Source: Pseudomonadota bacterium
GTDB taxonomy: Bacteria > Desulfobacterota > GWC2-55-46 > JADFVP01
Reading direction: 5' to 3'
DNA length: 8,323 nt
Assembly (NCBI GenBank): GCA_015222595.1
Contig: JADFVP010000094.1
Span: 1 to 8,323, forward strand
The notes under the pieces were generated by a model. That model was not told the DNA's origin. It saw nothing but the letters and a program-made list of their open reading frames with translations, and searched no databases. Positions 1 to 5,736 of this stretch are shown here, piece after piece. Position 1 is the first letter of the stretch. Each line of letters begins with the position of its first letter. The translations under genes and the position numbers were made by a program.

Positions 1-2196
1 ATCGGCAATGCTGGAGTAGAGACTCCGTACGCTACCGAGGAGCGCAAGGCGGTTGGTGCGTACCGCCTCATCCTCCGCCATAACCATCACGTTATCGAAA
101 AAGGCGTCTGTCCTCTCCTTGATAGAGGCGAGGCTTTCGAGAAGGCTAGAGTAGTCTCCGGCCTTTGAATGCTCCGCAATCCGAGGAGCTACCTTTTGGC
201 TAATCTCGTAAAGGGCCCGCTCTTCGTCTTCAACAAAGAGAGCGGCATCGGGCTCAACTGTGGCCGACCCTGCCTTCTTAAGTATATTGGAGACCCGCTT
301 GAACGCAACCACCAGGTCGGAGCAGCTGGGGTGCGCCTTGAACTTCTCGATCGCGCGAATTCTCCTGGTGGCGTCAGAGATGTCGTACCACGGCGCACTG
401 AGCACGGAGTCTATGGAGTCGAACGCGAGCCCATCGCCGAGCAGAGTGTTCCTGAGCCGCTCCTTAAAGAACTCCAGCACCTTGGCGGTTACCTCTTCTA
501 CAGGATTTTTTCCACTGTCATCAGCAATAGCATCGCCTTTCTTAACCGGAGATACCTCTATCTTGTCCGTGAGCAGTGTGGCGGCATGGGCGACCATCTT
601 GTCTAGCGGTACGTCGATGTCAGAGTTGGAAAGAATAGCGATTATACCGAGCGCCTGCCTTCTAAGAGCATACGGATCCTGTGTGCCGGTCGGAATAAGC
701 CCCACTGCAAAGCAGCCGACTATGGTGTCTAGCTTGTCGGCAATAGAGACTATTGCGCCGGGTATCGATTCCGGCAGCGCGCCACCGGAGGCTGTGGGCA
801 GGTAGTGCTCCACTATTGCGCGCGACACGTCGAGCGTCTCTTCGCTACGCGCGGCATAGACCCCGCCCATTACGCCCTGCAGTTTTGGAAACTCCCCGAC
901 AACGCCTGTCGTTAGGTCGGCCTTGGCAAGCATAGCGGCGCGGCCTATTATAAGCTTCATACTCTGGAGCGGATCTGAACCCTTATACGCCGTCGGGTTG
1001 GCCCCGTCGGAAAGAAATGCAGCAGAAGTATCTTCATCCGTTACAGCGGCCGAGATTCCGGCAGTAGCCCCGACAAAGAGCGCGAGGCGCGTAAAGCGTT
1101 CGGCCTTCTCGTACGAAGTGCCGAGCTTCTTCTGAAAGACTACACCCTTGAGAGCCTCGGCATGGGTGACCAGCGGCACGTCTATGTCGGAGTCGAAGTA
1201 GAACTTGGCGTCGTTCAGGCGCGCTCTCAGCACTCGCTCGTTGCCCTTTACCACAACCGCCATCTCTTTGGCCTCGGTGTTCGCTACTGTTAAGAAGTAC
1301 GGCAGCAGGCGCCCTTCTGCGTCTACGATAGAGAAGTACCGTTGGTGCTCTCTACCGGCGTTTATTATTATGTCCGAAGGAAGTTTCAGAAACTCCGCCT
1401 CGAACTCGCCGCGCACCACCACAGGGTACTCAACAAGGTAGGCGACCTCCTCCACCAGAGCGTCGTCGGCGAGAAGTACTCCGCCGACCTCTTCGGCCTT
1501 CGCTTTAAGCCCCTCTCTAATTATTCGCTTCCGCTCGTCGGGCTCCAACACCACCTTTGAGCCCTTAAGGGCCGCCAGGTAAGAGTCTATGGAGTTGATC
1601 TCTATCCCTGCGCTTCTGGTGCTTAGAAAACGGTGGCCGAAGGTCTTGTTGCCGCTTTTGATGTGGCCGAACTCGAAGTCTATCTGCTTGTCTCCATAAA
1701 AGGCCAGAAGCCAGTGCACGGGCCGGGCAAAACTGACGCTGTGCGCGCCCCAGCGCATGGTCTTCTTGAAGAGATCGGCGCCGAGCGCACCGGAGAGTAT
1801 CTCGGGCAGAATATCCTCCGTCTTCTCCCCCTTTATCTTCTTCGTAACGTAGACCTGCTCGCCCTTTCCGGTGTCAGTGAACTTTACGTCCTCGATCCGA
1901 GCGCCCTGACCGCGTAAAAAACCCTCAAGGGCACGGGTCGGCGCGCCGTCAGCGTCGTAAGCGGCCTCCTTTTTCGGGCCCCTCACCTCGGTTTCGGCAT
2001 CCTCCTGCCCTGCTTCCAGCCCCTCGACTATAAGACTTAAGCGGCGCGGAGTGCCGAAGGTCTTGACTGAGGAGAAGGCGAGACGGGACGACGTGAACTT
2101 GCGGCTAACGAAATCTTCAAGAATATCAAGTGCTTTTGGCACAAAGGCGGCAGGTATTTCCTCACAGCCGACCTCCAGTAGCAGGTCTTTAGTCAT
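1..2196 (-). CDS. glyS: Glycyl-tRNA synthetase beta subunit, 3' end cut by window edge
   Basis: Beta subunit of the bacterial heterotetrameric (alpha2-beta2) glycyl-tRNA synthetase, the cytoplasmic enzyme that charges tRNA-Gly. The beta subunit mainly recognises tRNA; glycine activation lies in GlyQ. The minus strand is open for 732 codons from ATG 2194-2196 to the window edge. The N-terminus (MTKDLLLEVGCEEIPAAF) is the classical GlyS opening. Other family landmarks are SFARPVHWLL (about 158-167), GHRFLS (187-192), KGNERVLRARLNDAKF (313-328), KADLTTGVVGEF then QGVMGGVYA (about 428-448), ADKLDT (486-491) and DPYALRRQALG (about 508-518). The C-terminal anticodon-binding region ends in DAFFDNVMVM and NRLALL, nearly superimposable on the last residues of E. 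coli GlyS, so only about five codons are missing. The protein is some 40 residues longer than the 689-residue E. coli enzyme, partly through an insertion near 550-570. The ribosome site is weak (GGAA 10-13 nt upstream). glyQ does not lie directly upstream. Confidence 0.96.
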   Translation of the reverse strand, partial: MTKDLLLEVGCEEIPAAFVPKALDILEDFVSRKFTSSRLAFSSVKTFGTPRRLSLIVEGLEAGQEDAETEVRGPKKEAAYDADGAPTRALEGFLRGQGARIEDVKFTDTGKGEQVYVTKKIKGEKTEDILPEILSGALGADLFKKTMRWGAHSVSFARPVHWLLAFYGDKQIDFEFGHIKSGNKTFGHRFLSTRSAGIEINSIDSYLAALKGSKVVLEPDERKRIIREGLKAKAEEVGGVLLADDALVEEVAYLVEYPVVVRGEFEAEFLKLPSDIIINAGREHQRYFSIVDAEGRLLPYFLTVANTEAKEMAVVVKGNERVLRARLNDAKFYFDSDIDVPLVTHAEALKGVVFQKKLGTSYEKAERFTRLALFVGATAGISAAVTDEDTSAAFLSDGANPTAYKGSDPLQSMKLIIGRAAMLAKADLTTGVVGEFPKLQGVMGGVYAARSEETLDVSRAIVEHYLPTASGGALPESIPGAIVSIADKLDTIVGCFAVGLIPTGTQDPYALRRQALGIIAILSNSDIDVPLDKMVAHAATLLTDKIEVSPVKKGDAIADDSGKNPVEEVTAKVLEFFKERLRNTLLGDGLAFDSIDSVLSAPWYDISDATRRIRAIEKFKAHPSCSDLVVAFKRVSNILKKAGSATVEPDAALFVEDEERALYEISQKVAPRIAEHSKAGDYSSLLESLASIKERTDAFFDNVMVMAEDEAVRTNRLALLGSVRSLYSSIAD

Positions 2197-2252
2197 AAGT
2201 TTCTATTCCGTTCTCAAGTAAAATAGAGCAGTTGGGTTAAATAGCTATATAC

Positions 2253-2266
2253 CCGATATATATCGG
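2253..2266. repeat. Perfect 14-bp palindrome in divergent control region
   Basis: CCGATATATATCGG is its own reverse complement over all 14 bases. It lies 11 bp upstream of the plus-strand TATAAT at 2278, covering the -35 area of that promoter, and inside the likely 5' leader of glyS. A dimeric regulator site is one reading. In glyS mRNA it could instead form a 5-bp hairpin with a 4-nt loop. No specific regulator is recognised. Confidence 0.5.
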
Positions 2267-2274
2267 ATAAGCTG

Positions 2275-2283
2275 TGCTATAAT
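2275..2283 (+). promoter_or_regulatory. Extended -10 promoter-like site, plus strand
   Basis: TGCTATAAT combines a perfect TATAAT (2278-2283) with the TGn extension. No good -35 box exists at 16-18 bp (GATATA at 2255-2260), so activity would rest on the extended -10 or an activator. A start near 2290 would give the protease gene a leader of about 155 nt. It may be a secondary promoter beside the better one at 2382-2411. Confidence 0.4.
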
Positions 2284-2308
2284 GTATCAGTTTCTATACT
2301 TATTTCAA
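2280..2308 (-). promoter_or_regulatory. Possible promoter for glyS
   Basis: Reading the minus strand, TTGAAA (complement of 2303-2308) is followed after 16 bp by TACATT (complement of 2281-2286). These match the sigma-70 consensus at five and four of six bases. The start would be near 2275, giving a leader of about 80 nt that contains the palindrome at 2253-2266. The -10 is mediocre and overlaps a plus-strand TATAAT, so this is a tentative call by eye. Confidence 0.3.
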
Positions 2309-2381
2309 TCTTTTTCGTCTCTTGTGCCTCTTTGCACTCACACATAAGCCCTTTTGCTCTCGGTTGCGGCGACTATTTGCG

Positions 2382-2411
2382 TTGACGCGTTAACGGGCCA
2401 TCTGTTAGAAT
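2382..2411 (+). promoter_or_regulatory. Main sigma-70-type promoter of the seven-gene cluster
   Basis: TTGACG (2382-2387, five of six consensus bases) is separated by 18 bp from TAGAAT (2406-2411, five of six), and the -10 is preceded by TGT, a TGn extended -10. The predicted start near 2418 leaves a leader of about 27 nt before the protease ATG. The spacer contains the palindrome CGTTAACG (2388-2395). This is the best promoter match in the window and sits directly ahead of the first gene. Confidence 0.6.
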
Positions 2412-2424
2412 AATAAATTATTAT
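2410..2424. repeat. 15-bp A+T inverted repeat at predicted start site
   Basis: ATAATAA-A-TTATTAT has two perfect 7-base arms around a single A. It overlaps the end of the -10 box and the predicted transcription start of the cluster promoter, a place where a bound repressor would block initiation. Pure A/T composition makes chance occurrence more likely, so operator function is only a suggestion. Confidence 0.35.
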
Positions 2425-2434
2425 CGTTCTATAA

Positions 2435-2438
2435 GAGG
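2435..2438 (+). promoter_or_regulatory. Ribosome binding site of M50 protease gene
   Basis: GAGG within TAAGAGGAT lies 6 nt before the ATG at 2445. It supports that start, which also places the zinc-binding helix close to the N-terminus as usual for this family. Confidence 0.65.
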
Positions 2439-2444
2439 ATTTTT

Positions 2445-3086
2445 ATGTTCGAAGGCTATATACAGAGAATGTTGCTCATCGCGCCGCCGATACTGCTGGC
2501 GCTTACGGTGCACGAGTGCGCGCACGCCTGGGTTGCCAACAGAATGGGAGACCCGACGGCGAAGATGCTCGGGCGCATAACGCTCAATCCGCTAAAGCAC
2601 TTAGACCCCATAGGCACGCTTGCGCTCTTTCTCTCCGGCATGTTCGGCTGGGCGCGGCCCGTGCCCGTAAACCCCCGTTATTTTAAAAATATTTCAAAGG
2701 GTATGATGTGGGTTGCTCTTGCCGGGCCGCTCTCCAACATAGGGCTCGCTATCATCTTCTCTATTTTCCATAAGATTTTTCTCTTACTCGGACCCTCTGT
2801 GCTTGCAGGCGCACCAATGGTCTTCAAGCCGCTCTATATAATGATAGAGTACTCGATACTTATAAATATCTCTCTGGCGGTCTTCAATATGATCCCGGTC
2901 CCGCCGCTAGACGGAAGTAAGGTATTGAGCCACCTGCTGCCGGCAGACAAGGCCTTTGCGTTCTCGAAGATAGAGCCGTACGGCTTCTATATACTTATTC
3001 TACTAATAATGTCCGGCGCAACAGAGAGGGTTATCTCCCCCGTTGTCTTTCGCACCGCCGAACTACTTATCGGGGGTGGTTTCTGA
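2445..3086 (+). CDS. Site-2 protease family (M50) intramembrane zinc metalloprotease
   Basis: Predicted multi-pass inner-membrane zinc metalloprotease of 213 residues, of the short Rip/YwhC-like M50 type without a PDZ domain. The first membrane segment (about 9-30) carries the zinc motif HECAH at residues 23-27, with E24 as catalytic base. The conserved GRITLNPLKHLDPIG stretch follows (43-57), then a hydrophobic segment with AGPLSN (93-98). The NMIPVPPLDGSKV block (148-160) has D156 as the expected third zinc ligand. A last hydrophobic stretch runs about 180-190. Such enzymes cleave transmembrane segments of membrane-tethered factors; the substrate here cannot be inferred. It is the first gene of the cluster, behind the promoter at 2382-2411. 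Its TGA overlaps the trpS ATG by one base (TGATG), suggesting translational coupling. Length and all catalytic residues look intact. Confidence 0.93.
   Translation: MFEGYIQRMLLIAPPILLALTVHECAHAWVANRMGDPTAKMLGRITLNPLKHLDPIGTLALFLSGMFGWARPVPVNPRYFKNISKGMMWVALAGPLSNIGLAIIFSIFHKIFLLLGPSVLAGAPMVFKPLYIMIEYSILINISLAVFNMIPVPPLDGSKVLSHLLPADKAFAFSKIEPYGFYILILLIMSGATERVISPVVFRTAELLIGGGF
3072..3079 (+). promoter_or_regulatory. Ribosome binding site of trpS inside the protease gene
   Basis: GGGGGTGG, a G-rich Shine-Dalgarno-like run within the last codons of the protease gene, stands 6 nt before the trpS ATG at 3086. It fixes that start and fits coupled translation across the TGATG junction. Confidence 0.6.
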
Positions 3087-4081
3087 TGGCAAAAGACAGG
3101 GTACTTAGCGGCATGAGGCCGACCGGCAAGCTTCACTTCGGCCACTATAAAGGCGTGCTCACAAACTGGCTTAAACTTCAGCAAGAGTACGACTGCTACT
3201 TCTTCGTCGCCGACTGGCACGCCCTTACGACCGACTACGCCGATCCGTCCGGTGTAAAAGAGAATGTCAAAGAGATGGTGCTCGACTGGCTATCGGTCGG
3301 CATAGACCCTGCAAAGTCCGACATCTTTCTACAGTCTTCGGTGCCGGAGCACGCAGAGCTTATGGTGCTGCTCTCAATGATAACGCCCGTGCCGTGGCTC
3401 GAGCGCAACCCGACCTACAAAGAGCAGCAGGAGGAGCTGAAGGACAAAGACATCCACACCCACGGCTTCCTGGGCTACCCGGTGCTGCAGACCGCCGACA
3501 TCATTATATACAAGGCTAACAAGGTGCCGGTCGGAATAGATCAGGCCCCGCACGTAGAGCTGTCGCGCGAGATCACGCGCCGCTTCAACAACTTTTACGG
3601 AAAAGTATTTCCTGAGCCGCAGACGCTCTTAGCGCCGACCTCTAAGGTGCTCGGCACGGACGGGCGCAAGATGAGCAAGAGCTACAACAACTCCGTCTAC
3701 CTGACCGACCCGCCGGCAACGGTAGAGAAGAAGCTAAAAACAATGGTCACCGACACGGCCCGCCAGCGCAAGACCGATCCCGGCAACCCGGACATCTGTC
3801 CCTTTTTCGAGACCTTCCACACTCTCTACGCCAGTGAAGCGGAGAGGGCGGAGATCCGAGAGGGCTGCACCACGGCCGCGTTCGGCTGCATAGACTGCAA
3901 GATGCGCGTGATACCGAAGGTCTTGGAAGAGCTTGAACCGATCCAGAAAAAGAGAGCGGAACTCGAAGCGACGCCCGGCATAGTAGAGAGTGTTCTTAAA
4001 GATGGAACCGACAGAGCGCGGGCAGTGGCACAGACGACCATGGAAGAGGTACGGCGCGCAATGGGACTGAACTTCTTTTAA
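3086..4081 (+). CDS. trpS: Tryptophanyl-tRNA synthetase with Fe-S-type cysteine motif
   Basis: Class I aminoacyl-tRNA synthetase that activates tryptophan with ATP and loads it on tRNA-Trp. Its 331 residues are close to the 334 of E. coli TrpS. The HIGH-type signature is HFGH at 17-20, within MRPTGKLHFGHYKG, and KMSKS is at 195-199. VGIDQAPHVELSREI (149-163) is the usual substrate-pocket block. Unlike the E. coli enzyme, the C-terminal helical domain has cysteines at 238, 261, 268 and 271, spaced exactly C-x22-C-x6-C-x2-C. That is the motif of the [4Fe-4S] cluster seen in Thermotoga maritima TrpRS near the anticodon-binding region; cluster presence here is inferred. The gene overlaps the protease by one base and is followed after 23 nt by scpA. 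No trp operon genes adjoin it, so a housekeeping role in the cluster is likely. Confidence 0.97.
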   Translation: MAKDRVLSGMRPTGKLHFGHYKGVLTNWLKLQQEYDCYFFVADWHALTTDYADPSGVKENVKEMVLDWLSVGIDPAKSDIFLQSSVPEHAELMVLLSMITPVPWLERNPTYKEQQEELKDKDIHTHGFLGYPVLQTADIIIYKANKVPVGIDQAPHVELSREITRRFNNFYGKVFPEPQTLLAPTSKVLGTDGRKMSKSYNNSVYLTDPPATVEKKLKTMVTDTARQRKTDPGNPDICPFFETFHTLYASEAERAEIREGCTTAAFGCIDCKMRVIPKVLEELEPIQKKRAELEATPGIVESVLKDGTDRARAVAQTTMEEVRRAMGLNFF

Positions 4082-4104
4082 CTCAAGTAACGGACTCTAC
4101 CTTT

Positions 4105-4872
4105 ATGACAGTTGACTACAACATAAAGCTCGAATTCTTCGAAGGGCCGCTCGACCTTCTTCTTCATCTCATAAAGAAGAACGAGGTGGATATCTACGAC
4201 ATCCCCATTGCGACCATCACGGAACAGTATCTTGAATATATCGAGATACTAAAAGATATGAACCTCGACCGTGCCGGCGACTTTCTCGTAATGGCGGCAA
4301 CTCTCACGCACATAAAGTCCAAGATGCTCTTGCCGGTAGACTCTGTGGAGGAGGAGGAAGAGGAGGGGCCGGATCCGAGAGAAGAACTTATGCGCAGGCT
4401 CCTTGAGTACCAGATGTACAAAGAGGCCGCAGAAGAGCTTGGCGAGAGAGACCGGCTAGGAAGAGACCTCTTCGTGCGCGGTGGCGAGATAGAGTTCGAC
4501 GGAGCAGAAGAACCGGGCCTTGTAAACGTATCGGTCTTCGACCTTATGGACGCCCTGAAGGGCGTGCTTGCAAGAAGCAGCACCGAGACGGTCATTGAGC
4601 TTACCGCTGAGCGGTACAAAGTTGCGGACAAGATAAACCACATACTCGACACTATCGGCGCGCAGCACTCGGTAACCTTCACCTCTCTCTTCGACTCATC
4701 CGCTTCGCGGGGCGAAGTGATCGTAACCTTTCTCGCCGTGCTGGAGCTTGCGAAGATGTTTCTTATAAAGCTTCACCAGACCGAAGACAGAGTAATCCGC
4801 GTCTATACCGGCCCGGCGCAGAACCATCAAAGAGACCAGCTTGTAAAAGAGTCGGAAGAACAGAACTTTTAG
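4105..4872 (+). CDS. scpA: Segregation and condensation protein A (kleisin)
   Basis: Kleisin subunit of the SMC-ScpAB condensin, which bridges the SMC ATPase heads and helps compact and segregate the nucleoid. Its 255 residues are normal for the family. The N-terminal domain opens with LEFFEGPLDLLLHLIKKNEVDIYDIPI (residues 9-35, given as key pattern FEGPLDLLLHLI), then ITEQYLEYI and AATLTHIKSKMLLP (about 65-78), the SMC neck-binding helices. A run of glutamates (82-87) and a charged linker follow. The C-terminal winged-helix domain includes VTFLAVLELAKMFLIKLHQTE (about 207-227 region), which contacts the SMC head cap. The start ATG has only a weak ribosome site (CGGA about 10 nt upstream). 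scpB follows after 57 nt, the usual pairing. No smc gene is in the window. Confidence 0.95.
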   Translation: MTVDYNIKLEFFEGPLDLLLHLIKKNEVDIYDIPIATITEQYLEYIEILKDMNLDRAGDFLVMAATLTHIKSKMLLPVDSVEEEEEEGPDPREELMRRLLEYQMYKEAAEELGERDRLGRDLFVRGGEIEFDGAEEPGLVNVSVFDLMDALKGVLARSSTETVIELTAERYKVADKINHILDTIGAQHSVTFTSLFDSSASRGEVIVTFLAVLELAKMFLIKLHQTEDRVIRVYTGPAQNHQRDQLVKESEEQNF

Positions 4873-4915
4873 AGCCCGAACTGATATCGATAGCGAATTA
4901 ACAGAAGTACCTGCC

Positions 4916-4923
4916 GGAGGTGA
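4916..4923 (+). promoter_or_regulatory. Strong ribosome binding site of scpB
   Basis: GGAGGTGA is a near-perfect anti-16S match ending 6 nt before the scpB ATG at 4930. It is the strongest Shine-Dalgarno in the window and fixes the start, which also gives the normal ScpB N-terminus. Confidence 0.85.
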
Positions 4924-4929
4924 GTAGCA

Positions 4930-5736
4930 ATGGATAATTTAAAGAGCGTGGTCGAGGCCCTGATCTTCGCTTCAGAGTCGGCCATTACCCTGAATAGCAT
5001 CTGTAACATTTTAGAAGGTGTCGAGAGGGCAGAGGTGCGCGAGGCGATAGAGGCCCTTGGCACCGAGTACAGTGAACGCTGCGGAGGCATCTTTTTAGAA
5101 GAGGTTGCCGGAGGGTACTGCTTCCGCACGGGCCCCGAACATGCCGCGTGGATAAAGCGGCTCTTCAAGATCGGCCCGCCGCGCATTTCGCGTGCCGCAA
5201 TGGAGAGCCTCTCCATCATCGCCTACCGCCAGCCGCTGACCAGAGGCGAGCTTGAGGCTATTCGCGGAGTCGATGCCGGAGGGGTGCTGGCAAAGCTGTT
5301 GGACAGAAGACTTATAAAGATTACCGGTAGAAAAGAGACACCGGGCAGACCCGTGGTCTATGGCACTACAAAGGAGTTCCTGGAGACTTTCGACCTGAAG
5401 GACCTCTCCTGCCTGCCGTCACTTAAAGAGATAAAGTCGTTGGAGGAGGAGTATGACACCGAAGAAGAGTTCGAAAGCAAGTCCGAAGAGCAACCAGAAG
5501 TCCAAGCCGAAGGCAGCACGGGGGAGCAAGGAGAACAGGCCGGCGAGCAAGAGGGTGTCGAGCACGAAGTCGACACGGTCGGCGCAGCCTGCGAAGCGGA
5601 GGGCGAAGAGCTCGGCAGCGCCGACCCGGACACGGACCAAGACGAAACAAGAGACGCCAGCCAAGAAGACGACAGCGCCCAAGAAGACGAGCACGATCCG
5701 GACCAGAACAGCAGGGGCGAAGAAGAGCCCGCCTAA
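4930..5736 (+). CDS. scpB: Segregation and condensation protein B with long acidic tail
   Basis: Partner of ScpA in the SMC condensin: a dimer of tandem winged-helix domains that binds the kleisin middle. The first winged helix spans about residues 1-78 (SVVEALIFASESAITL at 6-21). The second spans about 83-155 and contains the hallmark PPRISRAAMESLSIIAYRQP (83-102), TRGELEAIRGVD and RKETPGRPVVYGTT. Conservation ends with LSCLPSLKEIKSL at 159-171. The remaining 97 residues are low complexity; over residues 175-268 I count about 37 acidic against 3 basic residues. Acidic ends are common in ScpB, but this is long: the total of 268 exceeds the usual 180-200. The last 284 bp are shared with the next gene in the +1 frame. 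An annotation ending scpB earlier is not possible without a frameshift, since its first stop is TAA 5734-5736. Confidence 0.94.
   Translation: MDNLKSVVEALIFASESAITLNSICNILEGVERAEVREAIEALGTEYSERCGGIFLEEVAGGYCFRTGPEHAAWIKRLFKIGPPRISRAAMESLSIIAYRQPLTRGELEAIRGVDAGGVLAKLLDRRLIKITGRKETPGRPVVYGTTKEFLETFDLKDLSCLPSLKEIKSLEEEYDTEEEFESKSEEQPEVQAEGSTGEQGEQAGEQEGVEHEVDTVGAACEAEGEELGSADPDTDQDETRDASQEDDSAQEDEHDPDQNSRGEEEPA
5442..5449 (+). promoter_or_regulatory. Ribosome binding site of rluB inside scpB
   Basis: GGAGGAGG lies within the scpB Glu codons 172-174, and its GGAGG at 5442-5446 ends 6 nt before ATG 5453. This supports initiation deep inside scpB. The caveat is that runs of glutamate GAG codons create such sequences by chance. 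Confidence 0.5.
5453..5736 (+). other. Dual-coded overlap of scpB and rluB (acidic over basic)
   Basis: The same 284 bp is read in frame 1 as the ScpB acidic tail and in frame 2 as the RluB basic tail. GAR glutamate codons, read one base later, become AAG, AGR and ARG codons for lysine and arginine, so acidity in one frame creates basicity in the other. Thymine is scarce here, which removes stop codons; reverse-strand frames are also open, so openness alone proves nothing. Support for the basic frame comes from the ribosome site at 5442 and from continuation of the same composition past the scpB stop. Confidence 0.65.

Noticed and set aside
260..805. Plus-strand open frames opposite glyS, here and at 169-606, 1205-1441 and 1633-1917
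   Set aside because: The minus strand carries a continuous, strongly conserved GlyS sequence; these frames show no recognisable domain and lie antisense to its codons.
2320..2340. Small RNA or hairpin around GTGC-CTCTTT-GCAC
   Set aside because: The 4-bp stem is too weak, and no terminator or known RNA family pattern is visible.
4194..4682. 162-codon minus-strand open frame inside scpA
   Set aside because: It is serine-rich and lacks a recognisable family, the expected shadow of a glutamate/leucine-rich gene on the other strand.
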